Positions 7,847-17,326 of a stretch of DNA of 64,000 nucleotides are shown piece after piece. Under the pieces are notes generated by a model that saw nothing but the letters and a program-made list of their open reading frames with translations, did no database searches and had not been told where the DNA came from. The DNA comes from Clostridiales bacterium (GTDB lineage Bacteria; Bacillota; Clostridia; Oscillospirales; Acutalibacteraceae): NCBI GenBank assembly GCA_024690965.1, contig JAILOG010000001.1, positions 1-64,000 of the forward strand. Reading direction: 5' to 3'. A program made the translations under genes and the position numbers. The stretch's first letter is position 1. Every line of letters begins with the position of its first letter.

Positions 7847-10789
7847 CTATCTCCTCGCTTCATACCAATCATCATAAGCATTACCGTCTATGGTAATTGA
7901 TTTCGGGATGATCGTCCTGTTTACCATTCCTGCCGGCGTCCACAAATCAGACTGCACAATTTTGACCGTATAGTCGCCGTTTGGGAACCATAGAGGCGTA
8001 AAATGCACATGACCGTAATCCTGATTGTTTGGCAGTATTTTCAGATTACTGCCCGAAGCGCTTGCAACAAGCGTTGTGTATTTTCCGGTCGTCATCAAAT
8101 ACTCATATTCGGGGTAAAGCACATACGCATACTGCGGAGAAGTATAAGCCGCCGTACCCGGCACACCATAATCATCAACAGAAGTCACAATCGCACTCGA
8201 TGTTACGGTAAAGCCGTAACCGGATTTCATCGTCCATACGCCGTTTTTCTTAAAGCTCGTTTCACTTGAAGCCGGTACTATTTCCTGTGTGCCTGCGTTG
8301 CTTATTCCTATGCCGTAGGTTTTCTTCTTGTAACTGCCGCCTGTATATACATATTCCCACCAAGTGGCATATCCGCTTGTACCGTTCGGCTTGCTCGGCA
8401 CATAAAAGTCCTTCGGCGCGCTTTCTTCATACCTTGTATCGGGGGTATTGTACTGCGTGTAAGGCATAGTCGCACGCTCGTTTGATACAAGGTTATAGTA
8501 GGTTGTACCGTCATACACATCGGCTTTTACCGTAACATTTTTACTGTTCATTCCGACAGGTACGCTCCACTTGAAATACACAAGGTTTTTATCACGTGAG
8601 GGTACTACAACACTTTTTGTTTCGGTATAAAACGGCGTGCTTTGACCGTTTTTAAACACCCTGAAACGCACCTTTAAGCTATCGCTTGGCTTGTAGTTGT
8701 AGTACGAATCGTTTTTAACCCAAAAGCTGCTTATTACCTGCGTGTTTTCTCTGTACTTTGCGTTTGGGGATATGGGTACAAGCGTTACGGGAAACTTTGA
8801 TTTGCAGATAAACACCGCGCTGTTGTTCATTCCTATTGTTTCTAAAGATGTGTTTCCCTTTGCGACTGTATCAAGATAAACGCCTCCCCAAATTGAATAA
8901 CTGCGTTCATTCGGCACGGTGTGAGTAGCGCCTTCAACCTCTATGGTCTTACCGGCAGGAATAGCGTAAACTCCCGGGATCTGTGAGCCGTCGTCATTGT
9001 AGCCCTTGACATAAACCTTGCAATCCGTGTTGTTTTTGTAGAAGTAGTGGACCGCGAGCTTATCGCCGACAGTTAGATTGTTTCGGTCAACATAATTGCC
9101 GTTACTGTCCGCAAGCTTCATATCGGTAAGCTCTACATCGGATTTTATTATTGGCAGATAATAGGTCGTGCTTTCCGTTGTATGGTCGGGATCGTACTCC
9201 CACGCAGTTTTCATATCGAACTTCAGCCGGTATGAATTAGTATCTTCCTTAGCGTTTTTCGGTATCAGGTATTTACCTATACTGCTGTTCTTTGAGAATG
9301 GGAACGATTTGCTTATCGGCAGTTCACCGACATACACATCATTACCTGAATTTGCTGAATAGATATGCGTCCAAGCAGAGCCGTTCCAGCGGTTTGCAAT
9401 AGCTCTTAAATTATTGGATGAAGCCCAAGTGTTATCAGACGTGTATTTGTACTGAAATGTTACATTTTGCCCAAAATACATCTTGCCTGAGCTGCCGCCT
9501 GATCCGCTGTACGCCTGCGTTTCGCCCTCAATGTTGTAGGCTGTTACCTGTTCTCTTTTAACAAGCGGTCTTACAGGGATATAGAAGGTCTTTTCCGCTC
9601 CTGTCTTTTTGACATTACCGCTGTCGTCAATATGGTCTACTCTTGCCTTAACATAGTAGTACATCTTGGAATTTGGCACAGTCATCATGCTTGGAATAGC
9701 GTTGTACCATTCGAGATCATTGCTGTAACCTGTCCTTGTGCCGGCGCTTACACCGTCTACCCATACACTTTGCTGCACACGGATATTCTCACTTTCCTTC
9801 GGAAAGTACACAGAGAAAAACACCGTTTCGCCCATGACGGGATAACCCTTTACATAGGTGTAATTGGACGGCAGATTCCCCGTGCTTGTGCCGTGATGGT
9901 AATTCTTATTAGGGCTTATTCCCTTATACGCGCGGCATTCTTTAACGGTAAGAGCCGGTGTGAAATCGGGTTTTGTTTCCGTGTACGCGATACCGGCACC
10001 GTAGCCCTTGTTTATCATATTGTAAAAGGTAAGCTGTGAAGTTGCCTTTGATACGCCTGTCCATAAGCCCTGACCGTCGGGAGTGTAGAGAGAGTTCGGG
10101 TAGTGCTTATTGGTGTATTCGGCGATAAAGCCCCAGCTTTCGCTGTTGCCCGATGAGCCGCCGTTGCTTGAAGCGCCCAAAATGTGCTTGCCGTAAATTG
10201 CAATTTCAGTTACGGTCAAAGCATGGTAAACGCTTTCAAGACGAACATCATATAACGGCTCAACAATAATCTTATCGCCGTTTTTCAAGTTGGTAATAGA
10301 GCCGATACCGAGCTTTGAAAGAACCTTATTAAGATTGGTCGTATTGTTCTGCCATTTTGACATACCCGAAGTCACAGGCAATGCCGTGGCAAAGCCCATA
10401 CTTGTTTCCTTGTAACAGTTGGTACTGTTTTGTGTTGTCGAGTAGTTTCCGCTTTGGCTGTTTATGAGTTGTTTCTTGTTATACTTCTTGGAGAACTTAT
10501 ACGCGTAGCTGTATTCGTAATTACCGTAATAGGTATCTCTGAACACATCAATAGATTTAGCCACCTTGTTCGCGCCGCTTTTGTCAACCGCGCTGAAACG
10601 GTATCCCAAAAGATTCTCGTTTATTTCGGTATATCTTATGGCATATCCGTTAGACGCGGCTTCCTCGCCACCGCCTCCGCCGCCCGCAGAGCTTCCGTCC
10701 CAAGACAAAGAATTTGCGCTTACGCAAAAGCACGAAAACAGCGTCGCAAGAACAATTATAAATGCGACTGTCTTTATATAATTCTTCAT
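7847..10789 (-). CDS. Large secreted protein of the element, candidate pilus-associated surface protein
   Basis: 980 residues from ATG 10789 with AAGGAAG upstream. A signal peptide is clear (MKNYIKTVAFIIVLATLFSCF, then CVSANS), followed by a Gly run (AGGGGGGEE). The body is Tyr/Thr/Asn-rich and beta-rich with no Cys-based catalytic motif that I recognise. The stretch about 550-760 ('LTVGDKLAVHYFYKNNTDCK', 'VKADVYDGTTYYNLVSNERA') looks like CARDB/Ig-like extracellular beta-sandwich domains. There is no LPXTG motif, no dockerin and no C-terminal membrane helix, so the attachment mode is unknown. It is encoded directly downstream of the Tad-type pilus genes, so a role as a mating-pair adhesin or pilus partner is plausible, but that is inference. 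Confidence 0.8.
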   Translation of the reverse strand: MKNYIKTVAFIIVLATLFSCFCVSANSLSWDGSSAGGGGGGEEAASNGYAIRYTEINENLLGYRFSAVDKSGANKVAKSIDVFRDTYYGNYEYSYAYKFSKKYNKKQLINSQSGNYSTTQNSTNCYKETSMGFATALPVTSGMSKWQNNTTNLNKVLSKLGIGSITNLKNGDKIIVEPLYDVRLESVYHALTVTEIAIYGKHILGASSNGGSSGNSESWGFIAEYTNKHYPNSLYTPDGQGLWTGVSKATSQLTFYNMINKGYGAGIAYTETKPDFTPALTVKECRAYKGISPNKNYHHGTSTGNLPSNYTYVKGYPVMGETVFFSVYFPKESENIRVQQSVWVDGVSAGTRTGYSNDLEWYNAIPSMMTVPNSKMYYYVKARVDHIDDSGNVKKTGAEKTFYIPVRPLVKREQVTAYNIEGETQAYSGSGGSSGKMYFGQNVTFQYKYTSDNTWASSNNLRAIANRWNGSAWTHIYSANSGNDVYVGELPISKSFPFSKNSSIGKYLIPKNAKEDTNSYRLKFDMKTAWEYDPDHTTESTTYYLPIIKSDVELTDMKLADSNGNYVDRNNLTVGDKLAVHYFYKNNTDCKVYVKGYNDDGSQIPGVYAIPAGKTIEVEGATHTVPNERSYSIWGGVYLDTVAKGNTSLETIGMNNSAVFICKSKFPVTLVPISPNAKYRENTQVISSFWVKNDSYYNYKPSDSLKVRFRVFKNGQSTPFYTETKSVVVPSRDKNLVYFKWSVPVGMNSKNVTVKADVYDGTTYYNLVSNERATMPYTQYNTPDTRYEESAPKDFYVPSKPNGTSGYATWWEYVYTGGSYKKKTYGIGISNAGTQEIVPASSETSFKKNGVWTMKSGYGFTVTSSAIVTSVDDYGVPGTAAYTSPQYAYVLYPEYEYLMTTGKYTTLVASASGSNLKILPNNQDYGHVHFTPLWFPNGDYTVKIVQSDLWTPAGMVNRTIIPKSITIDGNAYDDWYEARR

Positions 10790-10806
10790 ATTCTTCCTTT
10801 CCGGGC

Positions 10807-10838
10807 AAAAGAAAGGACCCGGCTTTTAATACCGAGTC
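10807..10838 (-). terminator. Stem-loop with T-rich tail between the Cys-rich and 980-residue genes
   Basis: The minus strand reads GACTCGG, a 9-base loop, CCGGGTC, then CCTTTCTTTT. It follows the Cys-rich gene and immediately precedes the ribosome site of the 980-residue gene, so it may act as a partial terminator that lowers expression of the distal genes. Confidence 0.6.
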
Positions 10839-10872
10839 TGTCTTGCCCTTAAATTATTATTTGTTAGCTGCA

Positions 10873-11661
10873 TTATTTGCAAGTATGACAAGTCCACGCG
10901 TCTACCCACTGACCGCAATTTGGGCAGTTACACGCTTCCACAAACTGTACGCAAGTTCCGTTACTTCCGTCACCTGTAGGCTTACCGCAATCCTGACAGT
11001 AATACGCGGGATCATTATGAATATCATAGCTTGGACAGTTGCTTGGAGTGTAACAAGTGTTGCCCCATTCATCTGCTGCATAAAAACTTTGGCATGAATG
11101 TGAACCGCAATACGGGCATCCCTCTATCTCCAAATTGAGAATATATGCGTGGGTTTCGGGACCGTCACAGTGGTGTCCGGCTGTTCCGCAATCGTAAGCT
11201 TCATCTACTCCGCCTATCGTAATACCGCCGTCGTCGTTATCGTTGTCTTTAGGCTCTTTTGGTGTTATCGGGCTTGCGACATTGCTTGTCTTTTCAGCCG
11301 ATTTTTTATTGCTGTCACTTTCAACCGCAAAATCAGTATCAAGGTTAAGTCCTGTTCCGTCGTCACTTATTTTTTCTACTTTAAAATCAAGTGTATCACT
11401 TGCGTCTTTATCGCTTGTCGGGGGAATTACCGTAATTTCTTTTGCATCGATTTCCGTTACTTGTGAATCTGTGTCTGCCGTGGTTACGTGCGCAGGCTTG
11501 CTTGATGCAAGCACAACAATAAGCGCTATCACCGCAACCAACGCCAAACACGAGCCAGAAATGATGAAAAGCTTTTTGTTGTTTTTCTTCTTAGTTTGTT
11601 TTTGGTTTAGTAATTGTCTTGCAATACTGTTTTTTATCTTGTCCCTAAAATCGTTTTCCAT
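10873..11661 (-). CDS. Membrane-anchored protein with Cys-rich extracellular domain
   Basis: 262 residues from ATG 11661 behind AAAGGAGG. About 30 cytoplasmic basic residues (KQTKKKNNKK) precede one membrane helix (LFIISGSCLALVAVIALIVVL). An acidic Ser/Thr-rich spacer follows, then a compact C-terminal domain (about 155-262) with many cysteines in CxxC-type pairs: 'CPYCGSHSC', 'YYCQDCGKP', 'CNCPNCGQW', 'TCHTCK'. This looks like several zinc-ribbon or disulfide knuckles outside the membrane, which is unusual. It lies between the pseudopilin genes and the secreted 980-residue protein. I do not recognise a named family. Confidence 0.75.
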   Translation of the reverse strand: MENDFRDKIKNSIARQLLNQKQTKKKNNKKLFIISGSCLALVAVIALIVVLASSKPAHVTTADTDSQVTEIDAKEITVIPPTSDKDASDTLDFKVEKISDDGTGLNLDTDFAVESDSNKKSAEKTSNVASPITPKEPKDNDNDDGGITIGGVDEAYDCGTAGHHCDGPETHAYILNLEIEGCPYCGSHSCQSFYAADEWGNTCYTPSNCPSYDIHNDPAYYCQDCGKPTGDGSNGTCVQFVEACNCPNCGQWVDAWTCHTCK

Positions 11662-11675
11662 TTTGCTTTCCTCCT

Positions 11676-12149
11676 TTAAAACCTCTCGTCGAGGTTAATT
11701 TTAACCGTGGCGGGAATTCTTGCTGTACCTATCCTTATATTATTAAAATAAATCGGAACATACAGCGTGTAGCTTACATACAGCCGCAGCCTTTCATTTT
11801 CCGTAAAACCGATGCGCGGCTTTGAAATGTAATACTCGGTACGTCTGTTTGCATCCTTATGATAATAGTAATTGCCTGATTTTACAAATGTGCAAAACTT
11901 AGCCAAATCGGAAATATATTCGTCAGCGTCAATGCTTTCTGTTTCGTTTGTGCTTTGCTTTATGGAGTTATATATTTCAATGGAGTTCTTAGTTACATAA
12001 GCTTCAAGCACGGTTTTTGTGTTTCGCTCCGTAAGCCTTACCACATTGACCGTGCCGGCAAAGGTAACGAACACAGACATTATCATACAAAGCACAATTA
12101 CAAGCACACAGATCTGAATATATCCTTCTCCTCGTTTGTTTTTAAGCAT
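11676..12149 (-). CDS. TadE-like pseudopilin 2
   Basis: 157 residues from ATG 12149, which has AGGTGG 7 bases upstream; an in-frame extension to 12170 overlaps the preceding gene. It begins 'MLKNKRGEGYIQICVLVIVL', i.e. a short basic leader, a Gly-Tyr cleavage-type motif, then one hydrophobic helix, the architecture of TadE/DUF4320 minor pilins. The extracellular part (about 110 residues) is Asn/Tyr-rich. It would be processed by the TadV peptidase and form a minor component of the Tad-type fibre. It follows a near-twin gene. Confidence 0.8.
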   Translation of the reverse strand: MLKNKRGEGYIQICVLVIVLCMIMSVFVTFAGTVNVVRLTERNTKTVLEAYVTKNSIEIYNSIKQSTNETESIDADEYISDLAKFCTFVKSGNYYYHKDANRRTEYYISKPRIGFTENERLRLYVSYTLYVPIYFNNIRIGTARIPATVKINLDERF

Positions 12150-12160
12150 CTGACGACCAC

Positions 12161-12574
12161 CTACTTCCAATACTTTTGAGACAGTCCCGACCTTGTTACC
12201 GAAAGTGTTACGGGTATCTTAAATACACCCAGCCCTTTAATATCGGTTTGAACGGTTACAGTCACGCTCATCACATGACCGAGCTGTACTCGCTTGTAGG
12301 CGGAGTTGTAATATTCGTCCGCGTCAATACTAATATCATAATAGTAATATTGGTCTAAAAGGTCTGCATCTCTGTCACGAAATTCACTGCCGAAGCAGCC
12401 GTTGTATGTGGCGACCTCAAGCAGCTCGTCGGCTATTTGGTCCATTTCGACACGCAAGGTTATGAAGCTGAAAATATTAATGGCAATGACAAGAATCATA
12501 ACGAATACAACAACGCCGACGCAAACATCTACATATCCTTCACCACGCTTACTCTTACATACTTTTTTCATCAT
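12161..12574 (-). CDS. TadE-like pseudopilin 1
   Basis: 137 residues; ATG 12574 is placed 9 bases after AGGAGG (ATG 12571 is equally possible). Leader 'MMKKVCKSKRGEGYVDVCVG', then a hydrophobic helix (VVVFVMILVIAINIFSF), then about 85 extracellular residues. The KRGEGYVD motif is shared with the downstream pseudopilin and with the three small pilins. The family corresponds to what I know as DUF4320, TadE-like. It lies directly after the TadC-like gene, as minor pilins often do in tad clusters. Confidence 0.8.
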   Translation of the reverse strand: MMKKVCKSKRGEGYVDVCVGVVVFVMILVIAINIFSFITLRVEMDQIADELLEVATYNGCFGSEFRDRDADLLDQYYYYDISIDADEYYNSAYKRVQLGHVMSVTVTVQTDIKGLGVFKIPVTLSVTRSGLSQKYWK

Positions 12575-12590
12575 ATCCGCATACCTCCTT

Positions 12591-13460
12591 CTAATTGAAC
12601 AAGACTCCGAGAGATGACATGATTTGATCAAGGATAACAACTATATAAATCAGCATAAAGCAAAACAGTAGGCACATTGAAAGGCGTTTGACTTTTCTCG
12701 GAACCTTTTGCGCACGAAGTCTGAGCTGTTGCCTTGCCGTATCGTTGAATTTCAGTGCCAGCGTTGCCCAATATATCTTGTTATCATCGCCTCTGAGGAT
12801 TCCGATAAGGCCTCTGCACACATCGCTCATCATAGATGAACCCACACGGCTTTCAAGCCTTGTGATCGCGCCCTCGTAGTTGCCCGACTTCATATCGGCA
12901 ACCGTGATGCTTAACTCATGCTTTAACTCCGGCCCTGCGTTCGGCGCGTAGCTTTCAAGCATATACAAAACATCTCTGTTATGTGAGAGAGTTTTTTCAA
13001 TGTTTGAAACAAGACGAGGCAGTTCATATTCAATTCTCTCTCTTTTTGCCTTTATTCGTTTGCTTACGCTTTTACTTTCCATACGGTACAGAAATACCGC
13101 AAGGAACAAGACAACCGGGGCAAAAAGCGGAAAGATAAAAGCAACTGGGACAGCAAATACTCCGACAAGACAAGCCTTAATAACAGCGTTTGCCTTGAAC
13201 ATTTCAGGTGTAATATCCATCTGCGCAGTCTTTAAATCCGCTTCAAGCTGCGCGCGTTTGAACTCGTTGAGTTTAAGGTGCTTTGAAAGCCATACAGCAA
13301 TACCCGAAAGCCAAATATCAAGCGAGGATTTCTTATTCTTCTGCTTTTTGGAAAGGCTCTCGACCGCTTTGGAGGTTTTATAGTAAGGAATTTTATACGC
13401 ATCGGCAAGCACAAAGTACAGACCGACAGCGCACAACACGCCGATTATTGCTTGTAACAT
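12591..13460 (-). CDS. tadC: TadC-like inner-membrane platform protein
   Basis: 289 residues from ATG 13460 behind GGGAGG. It has the layout of the type II secretion F / TadC family: N-terminal membrane helix, a cytoplasmic helical domain, a hydrophobic pair about 110-145 ('VFAVPVAFIFPLFAPVVLFL'), a second cytoplasmic helical domain ('SKRIKAKRERIEYELPRLVS' to 'RAQKVPRKVKRLS'), and a C-terminal helix (MCLLFCFMLIYIVVIL). With TadB it forms the membrane platform that couples the TadA motor to pilin assembly. It sits 15 bases after tadB. Confidence 0.85.
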   Translation of the reverse strand: MLQAIIGVLCAVGLYFVLADAYKIPYYKTSKAVESLSKKQKNKKSSLDIWLSGIAVWLSKHLKLNEFKRAQLEADLKTAQMDITPEMFKANAVIKACLVGVFAVPVAFIFPLFAPVVLFLAVFLYRMESKSVSKRIKAKRERIEYELPRLVSNIEKTLSHNRDVLYMLESYAPNAGPELKHELSITVADMKSGNYEGAITRLESRVGSSMMSDVCRGLIGILRGDDNKIYWATLALKFNDTARQQLRLRAQKVPRKVKRLSMCLLFCFMLIYIVVILDQIMSSLGVLFN

Positions 13461-13475
13461 ACTTTTTAACCTCCC

Positions 13476-14399
13476 TTACCGTTTGTATTCAATAGGTTTC
13501 GTAAACTTCTTCATAAACATAGCTGTAACAAGAATTACAAGTCCACAAATTCCGCACACTGCTTTGCCCGGAGTGGAAAACAAAAGAGTATGAAACCAGT
13601 CCTTGTTAAGCAAATACAAAAGCGGCACATTGCCGACGACAAGGGCTACCATCATAAGATACTCATTTCTGGCGCTTGCGAGCATCGTACTGAGTTCGCT
13701 GTTGACGATTCTTACATCGGCAAGTTTTTGAACAACAGGCTGTAAGGTGTCTTTTAAAGTTCGGTCGTCTTGGCACACGATAAGCGTATCCACCCATTCC
13801 TTAAATATCTCATTATCTACCTTTTCTCTTAAACTCAAAAGTGCGCGTTTGATGTTTGATGACACAGCCGTTGCCTCGCCCTCAAACGCCATAAACACCT
13901 CTTTAAGCGGCGGTTTTATATATTGAATATTCTCACGCACCGCCTGTACGATGTCATCACAACGCTCGTAAGAGGTAGTGATGATCGACAGAGCCGTTTC
14001 AAGCTCTTCCTTTGTTTGTTTTTCATAGTACGAAAGCGTATTAGTTATATATATGAACGGAATTAAAGCAAAAGCTACTGAGAGAACAGGCATTAAGAAC
14101 AGATTATCAATAAGAATTGAAAGGATTATTCCCGCCGCGAACAGTGCAAGTGACGCGCAGATAACTATTGTAAACTGCTTTGATTTGCCTGTTGAAGTAA
14201 GCGCACCTTTTATATTCACAAGCACACGGTAAAGCCCATGCTTTTTCTTATTGCCTCGAATGTTTCTTGCCTTATCGCGCATTGTGTCATTCGGAGTCAT
14301 AAGGCTCATTAAATCATTTGTTATCCTCTCGGGCGTTAAGCCGAAAAGGGCGGCAATGGCGATGATAAGAAATACAGAAGCAATAACCTGTAAGATCAT
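13476..14399 (-). CDS. tadB: TadB-like inner-membrane platform protein
   Basis: 307 residues. ATG 14399 overlaps the TGA of tadA (ATGA). It has an N-terminal helix (MILQVIASVFLIIAIAALFGL in outline), a helix pair about 75-125, a cytoplasmic F-domain helix bundle ('ETALSIITTSYERCDDIVQAV', 'EWVDTLIVCQDDRTLKDTLQ' in outline) and two C-terminal helices. This is the usual TadB plan and it partners TadC. Overlap with tadA suggests coupled synthesis of motor and platform. Confidence 0.85.
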   Translation of the reverse strand: MILQVIASVFLIIAIAALFGLTPERITNDLMSLMTPNDTMRDKARNIRGNKKKHGLYRVLVNIKGALTSTGKSKQFTIVICASLALFAAGIILSILIDNLFLMPVLSVAFALIPFIYITNTLSYYEKQTKEELETALSIITTSYERCDDIVQAVRENIQYIKPPLKEVFMAFEGEATAVSSNIKRALLSLREKVDNEIFKEWVDTLIVCQDDRTLKDTLQPVVQKLADVRIVNSELSTMLASARNEYLMMVALVVGNVPLLYLLNKDWFHTLLFSTPGKAVCGICGLVILVTAMFMKKFTKPIEYKR

Positions 14400-15733
14400 G
14401 CTGTATCACCGCCCTTTGCCCTTGATCTTGACACTTTGGGTTTAACAAACTGCGCAAGTAAATCCTCCGGCACACCGAACTGCATAAGCTTTGCTTTCAA
14501 GTGTTCGCTCATATATTCGGGCTGTTCAAATACGCCCTCGATATGATATTTTCCTTTGATAAGCTCATTCTTTGTTATGCGGTATCTAAACAGCGTGTGG
14601 TATTCACGCTCTCCGTTTGGCAATATTACACACTCTGAAATGTCCATTATCTTACGGCTGTTATCCTCAAGCTTATGAGCATATACAACAATAGGAAATG
14701 CCTGACCTGCTTGCATTAAACTTGTCTGAAAGTTGATAGGAAAACGCTTTTGACAAAGAAGGGCAAGCCTCATGTGCGCCGCGTCCGCCGCTGAAGCGTG
14801 TACCGTTGATACAACGGTATGACCTGTCAAAGATGCCTCAACCGCCGAATACGCTTCGGTATCTCTCATTTCTCCTACAACGACAATGTCGGGATTGAAA
14901 CGGAGTGAAGCAACTACAAGATCCTCCTGAGTAATGTCATAAGCCGGGTTGTCCGACGGGCGTGATAAAGTATGCACAACATTATTTACTACCTTGCCTT
15001 TTTTCACACTGACAAGCGACAGCTCACGGGAGCCTGATTCAATCGTAAAAATACGCTTGTTGTTTGGAATTGATGTAAGCAAGGCGTTTAAAAGCGTTGT
15101 TTTACCGCTTGATGTCGCGCCTGCTATAACAAATGAAATACCGTAACGAAGGCACATACAAAGAAAATCTATCATGTGCTGCGTCGCGCTGCCGCCATTG
15201 ACTATTTGTGTGCGATTTACCTTAGACGGGTGGAGCAAACGGATAGATACGCTTATACCTCTGTCATCATCGACGATTGGTTCTTTTAAAGCCGTTATTC
15301 TTGTGTTTCCCGGCAAATGTCCCTGTGCCATCGGCGTTGCGTTATCAATTATCATTCCCGAATGGTGCAGAAGTCGCTTTACAATGTCAACAGCGTGCTG
15401 AGGGCTGAAAAAGTGTTCCTTTGCCTTTTGGATTTTACCGTTTGTGTAGGTTATCGCTATATCGTCCCAGCCGTTGATATTTATCTCCTCAATTTCTTTT
15501 CTGCCGAGATACTGTGTGAGTATCGAATATTCCGCCATCTCGCTGTATAGGCGTTTTGAAAGTTCCTCGCTTGTAAAGCCGTCTACCATATACCCGGTAT
15601 CTCTCAGGTATTTGTCAATATATGAGCGCAGCTGTCCGAGCTTTTTCTTATCGGAAAGCGCCGCCGCGTAGTTTTGAGATATATACTCCTGCGTCATTTG
15701 GAGCAGTGTAACAAAAGACACATTCTTTGACAT
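14396..15733 (-). CDS. tadA: TadA/CpaF-type secretion ATPase
   Basis: 445 residues, normal for CpaF/TadA. Walker A is 'AGATSSGKTTLLNAL' (about 200-214), the Walker B region is 'DIVVVGEMRDTEAYSAVEAS' (about 280-300), and the following His box is 'GHTVVSTVHA' (about 305). The N-terminal domain carries 'EEININGWDDIAI', as in the family. It powers polymerisation of Tad-type pilins. The gene starts 1 base after the TadZ-like gene stops and overlaps tadB, so motor, platform and localisation protein are one translational block. Confidence 0.92.
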   Translation of the reverse strand: MSKNVSFVTLLQMTQEYISQNYAAALSDKKKLGQLRSYIDKYLRDTGYMVDGFTSEELSKRLYSEMAEYSILTQYLGRKEIEEININGWDDIAITYTNGKIQKAKEHFFSPQHAVDIVKRLLHHSGMIIDNATPMAQGHLPGNTRITALKEPIVDDDRGISVSIRLLHPSKVNRTQIVNGGSATQHMIDFLCMCLRYGISFVIAGATSSGKTTLLNALLTSIPNNKRIFTIESGSRELSLVSVKKGKVVNNVVHTLSRPSDNPAYDITQEDLVVASLRFNPDIVVVGEMRDTEAYSAVEASLTGHTVVSTVHASAADAAHMRLALLCQKRFPINFQTSLMQAGQAFPIVVYAHKLEDNSRKIMDISECVILPNGEREYHTLFRYRITKNELIKGKYHIEGVFEQPEYMSEHLKAKLMQFGVPEDLLAQFVKPKVSRSRAKGGDTA

Positions 15734-16456
15734 TTACATCACCGCCTTTGCTATCTTTTCAATTTCACTCCTGTATTTACAGCCTCCTATGCGCTCCGAC
15801 AGCGTGCCGGTTATCATCTGCTGTTTGAGTATTCTTTCGTAGGGCAGTTTAAAATCTATACCCTTAAAATGGGTTTCTACCTCATTAACAGGAAGGTATA
15901 TATCCCTGTCCATAACATTCAGCACTTTTATCTTCTTATCCTCAATCATCAAAAACTGATTGACGCAGGAAGCGTAATATGAAATGCACTTCATATCAGG
16001 GGTAAACATCTGAATCGCGATATCGCAGTCACGCTTCGCAATGGATGATACCATATCGTCGGGATCGCAGGTGCAATCAACGATTACATAATCAGCGTTT
16101 TCCCTTGTAACGGCAAAAAGCTGTGTTACCTTATCCTCTGTCGGGCGTGGATATGAATACCTGTTTTCGCCAAGCTTAAAGCCGAGACAGCCGAAATTCT
16201 GCATGGTCTTTACATTGACCGTTTGCTTTAAAATGTCCTCTCTGTATATGTCCGTTTTATCAAGTGCAATGCCCAAAGAATAAAGGTCTGAATCCTTACC
16301 GTTTGGGAAAAGATATGCCATACACGGCACATTAAGGTCAGGCGACAGAAACATAACAGACGCTTTTTTCAGCGCGTATATCTCCTGCGCAAGTTTAAGC
16401 GCGGCAGTTGTTTTGCCGCAGTTCGGTGAGCCGCAAACAGCTATCATTTTACCCAT
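15734..16456 (-). CDS. tadZ: TadZ/CpaE-like ATPase
   Basis: 240 residues from ATG 16456 behind GGCGGTG. P-loop 'GSPNCGKTTAALKLAQEI' lies at about 9-26, followed by 'VMFLSPDLNVPCMAYLFP' and 'ADYVIVDCTCDPDDMVSSIA', the MinD/ParA fold pattern. In Tad systems such proteins place the machine at a site in the cell. The order cpaB-tadZ-tadA-tadB-tadC matches known tad loci. It overlaps the end of cpaB by 8 bases. Confidence 0.8.
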   Translation of the reverse strand: MGKMIAVCGSPNCGKTTAALKLAQEIYALKKASVMFLSPDLNVPCMAYLFPNGKDSDLYSLGIALDKTDIYREDILKQTVNVKTMQNFGCLGFKLGENRYSYPRPTEDKVTQLFAVTRENADYVIVDCTCDPDDMVSSIAKRDCDIAIQMFTPDMKCISYYASCVNQFLMIEDKKIKVLNVMDRDIYLPVNEVETHFKGIDFKLPYERILKQQMITGTLSERIGGCKYRSEIEKIAKAVM

Positions 16457-17306
16457 TATTATTCACCGCCTCGTTCACATCGTAATAATCCGCGTTTCCG
16501 TTTATGATGTCGTTCGCTCTCTCGACAACATCATCATTAGCCGCTTTGTTTTCACTCTTGGTGTCTGTCTGTTCGTTGGTTTTGCTTTCTTCTTTACTTG
16601 AAGCTTTTTCAAAATATTCATCTTGCTTGTCAAGGAATTTCTGTGCGTTTTCGGCGTTGCCTCTGTAAACAAGAACGCAGTTTATCGTTCCTTCCTCGTA
16701 TTCCGCGAGAAGCTTTGCCTGCGTCGCATTGACTAACAATGTGACCGTACTCGGCGGCGTATAACTGCCGTCCTCGTTCGGTACGATTCTGTCTTGATCC
16801 ACTCCGCCTGCCGTAGTTGTCGTAATAACCTTTACATATTTAAACTCAGCCGGCATTGTTGATTTTCCGCTATTCTTATCCACGGTCACGAGGCTGATAA
16901 TATCTCCGTTTTGAATTTTGCCCGAAAGTCCTGCCGCGAAGCTGTCAATCGTAAAGCTCATAGCGTATTTATCGCCCTTTAGCGATGAAAACGCGTCGTC
17001 TGCCGTATTGGAGTTCAGCGACAGTTTAGCCGTCGTGAGATAGTCGCCTGAAAACAAATTTGTTGTCGCATACAGCCCGATAATATTCTTTGTATCGGTT
17101 ATTACTCCGCTTGGCAGCGTATCGCTTTTGACACTGACAACCTCAACGCAAGACTCGTCAATCTTTGCGCCCCTTGTAACATTCTCGCAGAGTCTCGGCA
17201 CCGAAACGGTATCGGTCGAAAGCTTAGTTACCAAAGGGGCAATAAGAAATGTGGTTGCAACGGCAAGCACCATACAGATAATGCCGATGACTGTTCTGTT
17301 TTTCAT
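16449..17306 (-). CDS. cpaB: CpaB/RcpC-like pilus assembly protein
   Basis: 285 residues from ATG 17306 (AGGAGG 10 bases upstream; a longer frame to 17330 is less likely). One N-terminal membrane helix (IGIICMVLAVATTFLIAPLV), then an SAF-type domain ('VPRLCENVTRGAKIDESCVE', 'LFSGDYLTTAKLS') and a beta-rich part with 'GKIQNGDIISLVTVDKNSGK'. The C-terminal 60 residues are Asn/Glu/Lys-rich and likely disordered. In Tad systems CpaB acts on the outer face of the membrane; in a Gram-positive without a secretin it may link the platform to the wall. Confidence 0.85.
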   Translation of the reverse strand: MKNRTVIGIICMVLAVATTFLIAPLVTKLSTDTVSVPRLCENVTRGAKIDESCVEVVSVKSDTLPSGVITDTKNIIGLYATTNLFSGDYLTTAKLSLNSNTADDAFSSLKGDKYAMSFTIDSFAAGLSGKIQNGDIISLVTVDKNSGKSTMPAEFKYVKVITTTTAGGVDQDRIVPNEDGSYTPPSTVTLLVNATQAKLLAEYEEGTINCVLVYRGNAENAQKFLDKQDEYFEKASSKEESKTNEQTDTKSENKAANDDVVERANDIINGNADYYDVNEAVNNNG

Positions 17307-17326
17307 GTCAGTTTTTCCTCCTAATC

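Noticed and set aside
14396-15733. TadA-like ATPase as a conjugation VirB11 or competence ComGA ATPase
   Set aside because: The neighbours TadZ, TadB, TadC, CpaB, TadV and Flp-size pilins indicate a Tad system.
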